Positions 45,152 to 53,567 of a stretch of DNA of 64,000 nucleotides are shown here, in pieces (positions within the stretch are counted from its first letter, which is position 1; each line of letters starts with the position of its first letter). A program made the position numbers and the translations under genes. Location: NCBI GenBank assembly GCA_963834515.1, contig CAWICB010000002.1, forward strand, positions 930,001-994,000, in the 5' to 3' direction. The DNA is from RYN-230 sp963834515 (GTDB lineage: Bacteria > Actinomycetota > Actinomycetes > Streptosporangiales > Streptosporangiaceae). The notes under the pieces are model-generated. The model was not told the DNA's origin and ran no database searches. It worked only from the letters and a program-made list of their open reading frames with translations.

Positions 45152-46600
45152 ATGGGCCTGGTAACCCCGACAGATCCGGTACCGCTCGGCCAGCTGGGCC
45201 GGGTGCACTTTGCCGGGATCGGCGGCTCGGGCATGTCCGGCATCGCCCGCCTCATGCTGGCCCGCGGGGTCCAGGTGTCCGGCAGCGACACGGCCGCCTC
45301 GGCCATGCTCGACGAGCTGGCCGCGGCCGGGGCCCAGGTGCACGTCGGGCACGACGCGGCGTACCTGGCCGGCGCGGACACGCTGGTCGTGTCGACCGCG
45401 ATCCGGCCGGACAACCCGGAGCTGGCCGCGGCCCGGCAGCAGGGCCTGCGGGTGCTGCACCGGGCGGCCGCGCTGGCCTCGCTCATGCTGGGCAAGCGGA
45501 CCGTGGCGGTGGCCGGCACGCATGGCAAGACCACCACCACCTCGATGCTGACCACGGTGCTGCGCGATTGCGGCGCCGACCCGTCCTACGTGATCGGCGG
45601 CATCCTGGCCGAGACCGGCCGCGGCGCGGACGAGGGCAGCGGCGACCTGTTCGTGGCCGAGGCGGACGAGAGTGACGGCTCGTTCCTCATGTTCAGCCCG
45701 GAGGCGGCCATCGTCACCGGGGTGGAAGCCGATCACCTGGACAACTACCCGGGCCTGGCCGAGATCGAGGCCGCGTTCGCCGCGTTCGCCGGGCGGATCT
45801 CCCGCGGTGGCCTGCTGGTGGCGTGCGCCGACGATCCCGGGGCGCGGGCCCTGGCCAGCACCGCCCGCCAGCTGCCGATCCGGGTCCGCACCTATGGCGA
45901 GTCCGCCGACGCCGACTACCGGCTCAGCGGCATCGTGCCGCGCGGCATGACGGTCGGTTTCCAGGTCACCGGGGGACCGGAGGCGCCCGGTCCCGATGTG
46001 GCCAGCTCGCCCGCGGCCGACGTGCTGCTGGCCGTACCGGGGCGGCATAACGCCCTCAACGCCACCGCCGTCCTGGCCGCCTGCGCGGAGCTTGGCTTCC
46101 CGGTCGATGAGGTGACGCTCGGGCTGGCCGCCTACCGGGGCGCGCGGCGCCGCCTGGAACCCAAGGGTGAGGCCGATGGGGTGCGCGTGCTGGACAGCTA
46201 CGCGCATCACCCGACCGAGCTGGCCGCCGACCTGACCGCGGCGCGGGACATCGCCGCGGGCGGCCGGGTCATCGCCATCTTCCAGCCGCATCTGTACAGC
46301 CGGACCAGGATCTTCGCCACCGAGCTGGGCGGCGCCCTGGGGCTGGCCGACGAGGCGCTGGTGCTGGACGTCTACCCGGCCCGGGAAGACCCGGTGCCCG
46401 GGGTGACCGGGGAACTGGTGTCCGCGGCGGTGCCCGGCGGGCGGGGCCGGTTCGTGCCCGACAAGAACACGGTCGCCCCGGCGGTGGCCGCCACAGCGAA
46501 ACCGGGTGACCTGGTGCTGACCATGGGAGCTGGGGACGTCACCACGCTCGGCGAACCGGTGCTGGCCGCACTGCGGGACCGCGGCGGGCCGGCCGGATGA
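45152..46600 (+). CDS. murC: UDP-N-acetylmuramate:L-alanine ligase
   Basis: The protein has 482 residues from ATG 45152 (GAAGG upstream). Motifs are VHFAGIGGSGMSGIARLML (UDP site), VSGSDTAASAML, ATP loop VAVAGTHGKTTTTSMLTTVL, FVAEADESDGSFLMFSPEAAIVTGVEADHLDNYP, VPGRHNALNATAVLAAC, VLDSYAHHPTELAADLTAAR and FQPHLYSRTRIFATE. It adds L-Ala to UDP-MurNAc. Its stop overlaps an ATG at 46597 that may be the true start of ftsQ. Confidence 0.97.
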   Translation: MGLVTPTDPVPLGQLGRVHFAGIGGSGMSGIARLMLARGVQVSGSDTAASAMLDELAAAGAQVHVGHDAAYLAGADTLVVSTAIRPDNPELAAARQQGLRVLHRAAALASLMLGKRTVAVAGTHGKTTTTSMLTTVLRDCGADPSYVIGGILAETGRGADEGSGDLFVAEADESDGSFLMFSPEAAIVTGVEADHLDNYPGLAEIEAAFAAFAGRISRGGLLVACADDPGARALASTARQLPIRVRTYGESADADYRLSGIVPRGMTVGFQVTGGPEAPGPDVASSPAADVLLAVPGRHNALNATAVLAACAELGFPVDEVTLGLAAYRGARRRLEPKGEADGVRVLDSYAHHPTELAADLTAARDIAAGGRVIAIFQPHLYSRTRIFATELGGALGLADEALVLDVYPAREDPVPGVTGELVSAAVPGGRGRFVPDKNTVAPAVAATAKPGDLVLTMGAGDVTTLGEPVLAALRDRGGPAG

Positions 46601-46664
46601 CCCGGCAGGCCGCCGATGTGGCCGCGGGCCGGCCGGCCACCGACCGGCCGCCGGGACGGCTCAC

Positions 46665-47354
46665 GTGTCCAACCAGCGGTGGCGCGCGGCGTTCTTCGCG
46701 CTGATGGCCGCCGCGATCGTGGCCGGGGTGGCGTGGGCGCTGCTCGAGTCCCGGTTGTTCGTGGTGCGCGGGGTCGCCGTGACCGGCACCCACCTGGTGA
46801 CGCCGGCCGAGGTGCGCAGCGCGGCCGACGTCCCGGCCGGGCTGCCGCTGATCCGGGTCAACACCGGCGCCGTGACGTACCGGGTCGAGCAGATCCCGCA
46901 GGTCCAGTCGGCGCAGGTCAGCCGGGAATGGCCGGACCAGGTGCTGATCTCGGTCACCGAACGGACCCCGGCCCTGGCGGTACCCAGCGGCCATGACTTC
47001 GAGCTGATCGACAAGGACGGCGTGGTCGTGGAGTCGGTCTCCGAGCAGCCCCTGGACATGCCGGTGCTGGACCTGCCCCCCGGCACGCAGCCGTCCGCGC
47101 TGCGCGGCAGCCCGGATGTGTACGCAGCGGCTATGGTCGTCCGCGAACTGCCGCGCTACCTGGCCAGGTCCCTGGTGTCGGTGCAGGCGCCAAGCGCGGG
47201 CGAGGTGACGCTGCGGCTCAGCCACGGGGTCAGCATCATCTGGGGCGGCACCGACCGGGCGGCCGAGAAAGCCAAAGAATTGGCTGTTCTCATGCGCACC
47301 CACGCCCGGACCTACGATGTGAGCGCGCCCGGGACCGCGGTCACCGGCGGATGA
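46665..47354 (+). CDS. ftsQ: Cell division protein FtsQ
   Basis: The protein has 229 residues from GTG 46665. One transmembrane helix (AAFFALMAAAIVAGVAWALL), then a POTRA domain (LFVVRGVAVTGTHLVTPAEVRSAADVPAGLPLIRVN) and the FtsQ domain with VQSAQVSREWPDQVLISVTERTPALAV. FtsQ recruits the septal synthase complex. An ATG at 46597 overlapping the murC stop would add about 23 residues if one base were missing between 46597 and 46665; actinobacterial FtsQ proteins usually have such a cytoplasmic tail, so the start may be wrong. Confidence 0.9.
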   Translation: MSNQRWRAAFFALMAAAIVAGVAWALLESRLFVVRGVAVTGTHLVTPAEVRSAADVPAGLPLIRVNTGAVTYRVEQIPQVQSAQVSREWPDQVLISVTERTPALAVPSGHDFELIDKDGVVVESVSEQPLDMPVLDLPPGTQPSALRGSPDVYAAAMVVRELPRYLARSLVSVQAPSAGEVTLRLSHGVSIIWGGTDRAAEKAKELAVLMRTHARTYDVSAPGTAVTGG

Positions 47355-47414
47355 CCAGCCGCGCGCGCCGGTCAAGTTGGCTGCGACACATCGGCCTGCT
47401 TCGCGCGTGTCTAG

Positions 47415-47443
47415 TTGACCCTGGTCCCGGCCCACCCTACTGT
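47415..47443 (+). promoter_or_regulatory. ftsZ promoter (sigma-70/HrdB-like)
   Basis: TTGACC (47415-47420) and TACTGT (47438-47443) are separated by 17 bp, an excellent housekeeping-type promoter. A start site near 47450 would give a leader of about 230 bases before ftsZ. Confidence 0.65.
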
Positions 47444-47476
47444 CCGTATCAATCGCCAGGATGACATAACTGTAAA

Positions 47477-47503
47477 TCTCAACTTGAGAGTGAGGGTTCA
47501 CTC
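47477..47503. promoter_or_regulatory. Two adjacent dyads downstream of the ftsZ promoter
   Basis: TCTCAA-C-TTGAGA (47477-47489) and GAGTGA-GGGT-TCACTC (47488-47503) are both perfect inverted repeats and overlap by two bases. They lie about 30-50 bases after the predicted transcription start. They could bind a dimeric regulator or form alternative RNA hairpins. I do not know the regulator. Confidence 0.55.
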
Positions 47504-47681
47504 CCTGGAAATCGCGCGAGGTGGCTGGCCGAAGAAATTGGGGGCGCAATTCGGCAGGCTGCTGAAACGCTGGTTTTGGTGGTGGTTTCCAGGAAAGTTG
47601 CCCTCCGCAGGCGCTCTCTCCGGCTGCGATATCTGTGAGCCGGAACACAGTGAAGGTAAACGAGCGGAAAGGGCCCTCCTC

Positions 47682-49160
47682 GTGGCAGCACCGCAGAACT
47701 ATTTGGCGGTCATCAAGGTCGTCGGTATCGGTGGGGGCGGCGTCAACGCCGTGAACCGGATGATCGAAGAGGGGCTCAAGGGCGTTGAGTTCATCGCGAT
47801 CAACACGGACGCCCAGGCGCTCCTCATGAGCGATGCCGACGTCAAACTCGATGTCGGCCGTGAACTCACCCGGGGTCTCGGCGCCGGGGCCAACCCAGAG
47901 GTCGGCGCGCACGCGGCGGAGGACCACCGGGAGGAGATCGAGGAGGTCCTCAAGGGGGCCGACATGGTCTTCGTCACCGCCGGTGAGGGCGGCGGCACGG
48001 GCACCGGCGGCGCGCCCATCGTGGCCAATGTGGCCCGCTCGCTGGGAGCGCTCACCATTGGCGTGGTCACCCGCCCGTTCGGTTTCGAGGGGAAGCGCCG
48101 GGCGGCCCAGGCCGAACTGGGCATTGAGCGGCTGCGCAACGAGGTGGACACGCTGATCGTTATCCCGAACGACCGGCTGCTGTCTATCTCGGACCGGCAC
48201 GTCAGCGTACTGGACGCATTCAAGGCCGCTGACCAGGTGCTGCTCTCCGGCGTACAGGGAATTACCGACTTGATCACTACGCCCGGGCTGATCAACCTGG
48301 ACTTCGCCGACGTGAAATCGGTGATGTCCGGGGCCGGCTCGGCGCTGATGGGAATCGGCTCGTCGCGCGGTGACGACCGCAGCGTCGCGGCGGCCGAGAT
48401 GGCCATCTCCAGCCCGCTGCTGGAAGCCAGCATCGACGGCGCGCATGGTGTGCTGCTTTCCATCCAGGGCGGGTCTGACCTGGGCCTGTTCGAAATCAAC
48501 GAGGCGGCCCAGCTGGTGTCCAACTCGGCCGCGCCCGAGGCCAACATCATTTTCGGCGCGGTCATCGACGATGCGCTCGGCGACGAGGTCCGGGTCACGG
48601 TGATCGCGGCCGGGTTCGACGAGGGTGGCCGCCGGCCCCGGGCGCCCCGCGCCGCCGCGTTCGCCGCGGGCACTTCGCCGGCCCCGGTTCCAGCGGCCGA
48701 CAGTTACCGGGCCCCGGTGAGCCCGGCACCGGCCGTGCTCGCCTCGTCCTCCGCCGCGGCGGACGGGTGGGCCAGTGCGGCCGGGGACGAGCCGGCTAGC
48801 GAAAGCCGGCCCGCGCCCGTGGCAGCGGCTGCGGACGGGGACCGGCCCGCCGACCGGCCCACCCGGCTGGCCGAGGATGCCGCTGGGCTGGCCGAGGACG
48901 CCGCCGGCCTGGCCGGCGACGCGGCCGCGCTGGCCGCGGCGGAGAGCAACGGTTCCGGCAGCGTGCCCGCCCCGCGGCTGGCCGGCGCAGAGCCGTCGCA
49001 CGCTGAGCCGCCGTACGCCGAGCCGGCCCCCGCCGAGCCGCCGTCACGCGCGGATGCCGCCAGCACGGCCCGTGGCGTGTTCGACGCGGCCACCACGCGC
49101 CGCCGGTCGGTCGTGTTCGAAGAGGATGACGAGCTCGACGTGCCCGACTTCCTCAAGTAG
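47682..49160 (+). CDS. ftsZ: Cell division GTPase FtsZ
   Basis: The protein has 492 residues from GTG 47682; the frame is open further upstream but that part is control region. It starts VAAPQNYLAVIKVVGIGGGGVNAVNRM. The GTP-binding signature is VTAGEGGGTGTGGAP, and the catalytic loop is DFADVKSVMSGAGSALMGIG. After the tubulin-like core (about 315 residues) comes an unusually long linker (about 165 residues) rich in Ala, Pro and Glu with repeats (LAEDAAGLAEDAAGLAGDAA, EPSHAEPPYAEPAPAEPP). The C-terminal peptide EDDELDVPDFLK, which binds SepF, is intact. The stop overlaps yggS. Confidence 0.97.
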   Translation: MAAPQNYLAVIKVVGIGGGGVNAVNRMIEEGLKGVEFIAINTDAQALLMSDADVKLDVGRELTRGLGAGANPEVGAHAAEDHREEIEEVLKGADMVFVTAGEGGGTGTGGAPIVANVARSLGALTIGVVTRPFGFEGKRRAAQAELGIERLRNEVDTLIVIPNDRLLSISDRHVSVLDAFKAADQVLLSGVQGITDLITTPGLINLDFADVKSVMSGAGSALMGIGSSRGDDRSVAAAEMAISSPLLEASIDGAHGVLLSIQGGSDLGLFEINEAAQLVSNSAAPEANIIFGAVIDDALGDEVRVTVIAAGFDEGGRRPRAPRAAAFAAGTSPAPVPAADSYRAPVSPAPAVLASSSAAADGWASAAGDEPASESRPAPVAAAADGDRPADRPTRLAEDAAGLAEDAAGLAGDAAALAAAESNGSGSVPAPRLAGAEPSHAEPPYAEPAPAEPPSRADAASTARGVFDAATTRRRSVVFEEDDELDVPDFLK

Positions 49161-49903
49161 TGACCAGCCTGGCCCAGGGACCGCACGCCGGGCGCGGCGC
49201 TGAGGTCGCCGCGTCGCTGGCCGCGGTGCGGGCCCGGATCGCGGCTGCCTGCGAGGCGGCTGGCCGCGACGCCGGCGAGGTCACCCTGGTCGCCATCACC
49301 AAGACGTTCCCGGCCAGCGACATCCGCATCCTGACCAGCCTGGGTGTGCGTGACGTGGGGGAGAGCCGCGACCAGGAGGCGGCGCCCAAGGCCGCTGAGC
49401 TGGCCGACCTGCGTAATCAGCTCACCTGGCACTTCGTCGGCCAGCTGCAGACCAACAAGGCGGCCAGCGTGGCCCGCTACGCCGATGTGGTCCACTCGGT
49501 GGACCGGCTCCGGCTGGTCACGGCGCTCGGCGTGGCGGCCAGGAGGGCCGGCCGCCCGCTGCGCGGCCTGGTCCAGGTGAGCCTGGACGACGATCCGGGT
49601 CGGGGCGGCGCTCCGGCCGGCCAGGTGCTGGCCATCGCGGACGCGGTGGCCAGCGAAGCCGGCCTCGAACTCGGCGGGGTTATGGCTGTGGCGCCGCTGG
49701 CCGCAGAGAGCCGTCCCGGTGCGGTGCTGGCTGCGTTCCAGCGGCTGGCCGGGATGGCCGCCGCGGTCCGGGCCGCCCACCCGGGCGCCACCATGATCTC
49801 CGCCGGGATGAGCGCCGACCTGGAGGACGCGATTGCAGCCGGCGCGACACACGTGCGCGTCGGTACGGCGTTGCTCGGCGGCCGGCCGGGCTTCGTCAGG
49901 TAA
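49160..49903 (+). CDS. yggS: PLP homeostasis protein YggS
   Basis: The protein has 247 residues from GTG 49160, whose first base is the last base of the ftsZ stop. It has the PLP-binding segment VTLVAITKTFPASDIRIL with the Schiff-base Lys, GVRDVGESRDQEA, LTWHFVGQLQTNKAASVARY, VHSVDRLRLV, and MISAGMSADLEDAIAAGATHVRVGTALLG. It buffers free pyridoxal phosphate. The laccase-domain gene (pgeF/yfiH) that usually lies between ftsZ and yggS in actinobacteria is absent. Confidence 0.94.
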   Translation: MTSLAQGPHAGRGAEVAASLAAVRARIAAACEAAGRDAGEVTLVAITKTFPASDIRILTSLGVRDVGESRDQEAAPKAAELADLRNQLTWHFVGQLQTNKAASVARYADVVHSVDRLRLVTALGVAARRAGRPLRGLVQVSLDDDPGRGGAPAGQVLAIADAVASEAGLELGGVMAVAPLAAESRPGAVLAAFQRLAGMAAAVRAAHPGATMISAGMSADLEDAIAAGATHVRVGTALLGGRPGFVR

Positions 49904-49951
49904 TGTCCGACGCATCGGGCTGCGTGACAGTTAATGACGGAGGGCTGACCG

Positions 49952-50482
49952 ATGGCCGGCGCGATGCACAAGATGGCGGTCTACCTCGGCCTCGTCGAGG
50001 GTGATCCGCACTACGACGACGGCTTGGACCCATACGACGAGTACGACGAGTTCGAGGATCAGGCCGACCAGCCCGAGCCGGAGCTTGAACGGGCCGGTGT
50101 CCGCGGCGCCCGCGCCGACTTCGCCGCGGAGCCGTCACCACCGCCGGTGTCCCGCGGCGGGGGTGGCGGTGGTACTGCCACGGCGACCTCCCATGCCGCC
50201 GATCTCGCGCGCATCACTACCTTGCACCCGCGCACGTACAATGAAGCCCGTACCATCGGAGAGCACTTCCGTGAGGGCACTCCGGTGATCATGAACCTGA
50301 CCGAGATGGTCAACAGCGACGCCAAGCGCCTCGTCGACTTCGCGGCAGGGCTGATCTTCGGGCTGCACGGGAGCATCGACCGGGTCACCAACAGGGTGTT
50401 CCTGTTGTGTCCAGCCAACGTCGAGGTGACGGCGGAGGACAAGGCCCGGATAGCTGAACGAGGGTTCTTCAACCAGAGCTAG
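49952..50482 (+). CDS. sepF: Cell division protein SepF
   Basis: The protein has 176 residues. The N-terminal membrane-binding helix is MHKMAVYLGLVEGD, followed by an acidic, disordered linker (DDGLDPYDEYDEFEDQ and a poly-Gly stretch). The SepF fold starts at ARITTLHPRTYNEARTIGEHFREGTPVIMNLTEM and continues DAKRLVDFAAGLIFGLHGSIDRVTNRVFLLCP. SepF anchors FtsZ to the membrane through the FtsZ C-terminal peptide, the role of FtsA elsewhere; no ftsA is present. Confidence 0.96.
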   Translation: MAGAMHKMAVYLGLVEGDPHYDDGLDPYDEYDEFEDQADQPEPELERAGVRGARADFAAEPSPPPVSRGGGGGGTATATSHAADLARITTLHPRTYNEARTIGEHFREGTPVIMNLTEMVNSDAKRLVDFAAGLIFGLHGSIDRVTNRVFLLCPANVEVTAEDKARIAERGFFNQS

Positions 50483-50579
50483 ATGCGCACGTAGTGGTGA
50501 ACACGCTCGGTGACGAGCAGTTAGCAACGGCACCTGCGGTGATCATCCCGGCGTCCGTGAAGGCAGGCAGGGCAGGGAT

Positions 50580-50864
50580 GTGGGCATTGTAAAGATCGTT
50601 CTGTACTACGTGCTCGTGATATATCTCGTAATTCTGCTCGGCAGGCTCGTCCTCAGCTGGATACAGGCTTTCTCCCGGTCATGGACGCCCACTGGCATCG
50701 TGCTCATCCTCGCTGAGTTCATCTTCACCGTGACGGACCCGCCACTGAGATTGCTAAGGCGGTACATCCCCACCCTCCGTCTCGGTACTGTGGCCTTGGA
50801 CCTCAGCTTCATGGTGCTGTTCTTCGTGCTCATTTTCGCGATGCAGGCCGTGCAGCTGCTCTGA
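50580..50864 (+). CDS. YggT-family membrane protein
   Basis: The protein has 94 residues from GTG 50580. Two hydrophobic helices (IVLYYVLVIYLVILLGRLVLSW and LDLSFMVLFFVLIFAMQAVQLL) flank a loop with FTVTDPPLRLLRRYIPTLRLG, the YggT signature. Its function is unclear; the conserved place between sepF and divIVA suggests a link to division or polar growth. Confidence 0.92.
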   Translation: MGIVKIVLYYVLVIYLVILLGRLVLSWIQAFSRSWTPTGIVLILAEFIFTVTDPPLRLLRRYIPTLRLGTVALDLSFMVLFFVLIFAMQAVQLL

Positions 50865-50914
50865 TCGGGGTAGCGTCCGTCAGGAACACCGTTCAAGCGT
50901 GCCGAGGAGACGAG

Positions 50915-51754
50915 ATGCCGCTGACGCCCGCGGATGTGCGGAACAAGCAGTTCAGTACCACCCGGCTCCGGCCTGGCTACGACGAGGAAGAGGTTGACGC
51001 CTTCCTTGACGAGGTCGAGGTTGAGCTGGACCGGCTGATCCAGGAGAACGAAGAGCTCCGGGCGAAGCTGGCGGAGAGCCTGCGGGGGGGCAAGGTTCCG
51101 ATGTCCGCGCTCAGCTCGCCTCTCGCTGAGCAAGCTCCCGACATGATGTCGCCGGAGCCGCCACGGCCACCTGAGCCGGAGCGGATGCCCGAGCCGCCGC
51201 GGATGATGCCGATCGAGGACAACATGGACACGGCCGCCCGCGTCCTGGCCCTCGCTCAGCAGACCGCCGACCAGGCGATCGCCGACGCGCGGCGCGAAGC
51301 CGACGAGACGCTCGGCCGGGCCCGCCGTGAGGCCGACGACATCCTGGGCAAGGCGCGCCGCCAGGCCGAGCAGATCACCAGCGACGCGCGGGCCCGGGCC
51401 GAGAGCCTGGAGCGGGACGCTCAGGAGCGGCACCGTCAGGCGATGGGCTCCCTGGTCCAGCAGCGTGAGGAGCTGGAGCGCCGGGTTGACGACCTGCGTG
51501 CCTTCGAGCGTGAGTACCGCAGCAGGCTGAAGGCGTACCTGGAAGGCCAGATGCGTGATCTGGAAGCGGGTTCGACTGACAGCGGCGCCTTCCCAGCCAT
51601 GGGTAGTGGGCCTGACTCGTCTGTCTCGTCGGGTATGTCCCGCCTGGACAGCCGGAACGGCCAGCCGTCGATCAACGCCTACGCGGGCGCTCCGGAGCCG
51701 GTGTCACACGGTGGCTTCCACCCGTCGGATAGCTCGCCGCACGACCACCGCTGA
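50915..51754 (+). CDS. divIVA: Polar growth determinant DivIVA (Wag31-like)
   Basis: The protein has 279 residues. The N-terminal DivIVA domain is MPLTPADVRNKQFSTTRLRPGYDEEEVDAFLDEVEVELDRLI, which binds negatively curved membrane. After a Pro/Met-rich linker (residues 70-100) there is a long coiled coil (TAARVLALAQQTADQAI, RREADETLGRARREADDILG, RARAESLERDAQERHRQAMG) and a disordered C-terminus. DivIVA recruits the cell-wall machinery to growing poles in actinobacteria, so growth is probably apical. Confidence 0.96.
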   Translation: MPLTPADVRNKQFSTTRLRPGYDEEEVDAFLDEVEVELDRLIQENEELRAKLAESLRGGKVPMSALSSPLAEQAPDMMSPEPPRPPEPERMPEPPRMMPIEDNMDTAARVLALAQQTADQAIADARREADETLGRARREADDILGKARRQAEQITSDARARAESLERDAQERHRQAMGSLVQQREELERRVDDLRAFEREYRSRLKAYLEGQMRDLEAGSTDSGAFPAMGSGPDSSVSSGMSRLDSRNGQPSINAYAGAPEPVSHGGFHPSDSSPHDHR

Positions 51755-51879
51755 TCAGCGGCGGCCGCCGGACACCCGGGCCAGACCCGGCGCGTTCCAA
51801 GTCAGCCATGCCCCAGTTCCACCGTTAGCAGCATCTCCTCGGTTGGCAGCATGACCCGCACGGCCTACGGGGAGCGCTC

Positions 51880-53522
51880 GTGATCAGAATCAGCGCTCTC
51901 CTGGTTGCCCTGGCCATCGGCCTGCTGGTTGCTGGCGTCGCGGCCAGCAGCCTGCCGCTGGTTTACGTGTCCATCGCAGTATGCGCGGCGGCTGCGCTGT
52001 TGCTGGCCGTCGGCGTGCTGCGGCATTGGTCGGAGATCTTCGGCACCGGCACCAAGCGGGCGGCCAGCCCGTTCGCGGCCAGCCAGCCGGTGCCCGTGGC
52101 CCGGCCAGCCGCGGCCGGCTTGCACGCCGGCGCCGGGGCGGGCCCGATGACGGGGCCGCCGGAAGCGGCCGGCACCCGCTCCGCCTCGGCTGAGCAGGTG
52201 CCAGCCGAGCTGGCTCCGGCGGTGCGCGCGGGGAGCGCAGAACGGGGCGCGGACGGCCGGCCGGGCGAAATCGACCGGGCCGGCCGCGAGGACCGGCGGG
52301 CGGGGCGCAGGGGGTGGCCCTCCCGGCGCCCGGCCGGGACAGAGCCGGTCCCGGAAGCAGAGCCGGTCGCCGCCGCTCCGGCCGACGACCTATGGGACCG
52401 GGTCAACGAGGAACTCGAATCGGCGGGCAAGCGCGACGCCGGACGGCTGTCCTGGCCCGCGGCGGATTACTCGATACCGTCCGGGATGTCGTTGCCGCCT
52501 GGGCTCCCGGGCGAGGAGACGCTGGCCGGGCCGGACGTGCCGTCCGGCGGGGAGCTGTGGCCGCCCGCCGCTGGCTGGCGGCCGCCCAGCACCCCGCACC
52601 TGGGCTGGCCGTACGCCACCACCGCCGGACCCGGGCCGGACACCACGGATGCAGCCTCCGGCGCGGCCCGCACCGTGCCGCCGGACGAGCCTGAGGCCGG
52701 CGCCCCGGACCCGGCCACGCCGGACTCGGCCACAGCGGAGCCCGCGGACGCGGAACCAGCCGTCACCGCCGAGACCGCCGCCCAGCCCGCCGGCCCGGAC
52801 GCCGGCCGAGCCAGGCGGCCGCTGACGCCAGTGCGGCCGCCGACGCCAGCGCGGCCGCCGAACCCACCGAAGTGCCCAGTCCGCCGCCAGTGACCCCGCC
52901 GGCCGTGATCCCGGCGTCCCCAGCTCCCGGGCCTGGCCAGCCAGCCCGGCCCAGCCAGGCAGCCGAGCCCGAGCCGGCTGAGCCCGCCGAGCCGGCCGAG
53001 CCCGCCGATGCCGTCCAGCCGGCCACGGCCGCCGAAGTCGCCGAGCCCGCCGGCCGCCAGTGCGTCAGCTCCGCCGAGCCGGCGACGGCCGCCGCGAACC
53101 GCCGCCCAGGCGGCGCCGAACCCGACCCGGCCGCTGAACCCGGCACGGAGCTGACCGGACCCGGCCAGCCGCCGCCGCAGCGGCCGAGCCCGCCAAACCC
53201 GCTGAGGCCGTCAAACCCGCCGAGACCGCGGAAGCGGCCGAGCCGGGCCGAACCGACCACGGCCGGAGGACCCACCACGGCCCAACCCACCACGGCCCAA
53301 CCCACCACGGCCCAACCCACCACGACCGCCGGATCGGCCAAGAGCGCCGGGCCGGTCCAGGTTACGGTGGTCCCCGGAGTGGCCCGCTATCACCGCAGCG
53401 AGTGCATCCTGATCCGGTTCCTGGGCCAGGGCGACCTGGAAATCATGACCAAGCAGGAAGCGGTCGCGGCCAGCCTGCTTGCCTGCCGGGCCTGCCAGCC
53501 CGACCAGCTCCCCGACGACTGA
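51880..53522 (+). CDS. Proline/alanine-rich membrane protein of unknown function, frameshifted
   Basis: It begins MIRISALLVALAIGLLVAGV and has two transmembrane helices in the first 50 residues. A long Ala/Pro/Glu-rich region follows; it changes frame near 52800-52810 (one base missing) and continues as PSQAAADASAAADASAAAEP. Repeats in the second half include AEPAEPAEPA and four TTAQP-type units. The C-terminal 50 residues form a folded module: VQVTVVPGVARYHRSECILIRFL, LEIMTKQEAVAASLLACRACQPDQ, with three Cys and one His that could bind a metal. Similar C-terminal modules occur downstream of divIVA in actinomycetes; no function is known to me. Confidence 0.6.
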
Positions 53523-53567
53523 TCCGGGCACCAGCCGTTGTGCGGCGCCGCGCCGTCCGGCGGCGGG

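Larger units (their letters stand above)
47355..47681. other. ftsQ-ftsZ intergenic control region
   Basis: This 327-bp region has no supported gene. It holds the ftsZ promoter and two dyads, listed separately, and a long leader (47504-47681) before the GTG start. The A/T content is higher than in neighbouring genes. Confidence 0.6.

Noticed and set aside
43570..45555. A 661-codon minus-strand frame across murG and murC
   Set aside because: Antisense to conserved catalytic domains and of biased composition; its repeats are simply the complement of the murG tail.
46539..49001. An 820-codon open frame on the minus strand across ftsQ and ftsZ
   Set aside because: It is antisense to two intact division genes, is rich in Arg, Gly, His and Pro, and shows no domain. 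Very high G+C leaves few stops in such frames.
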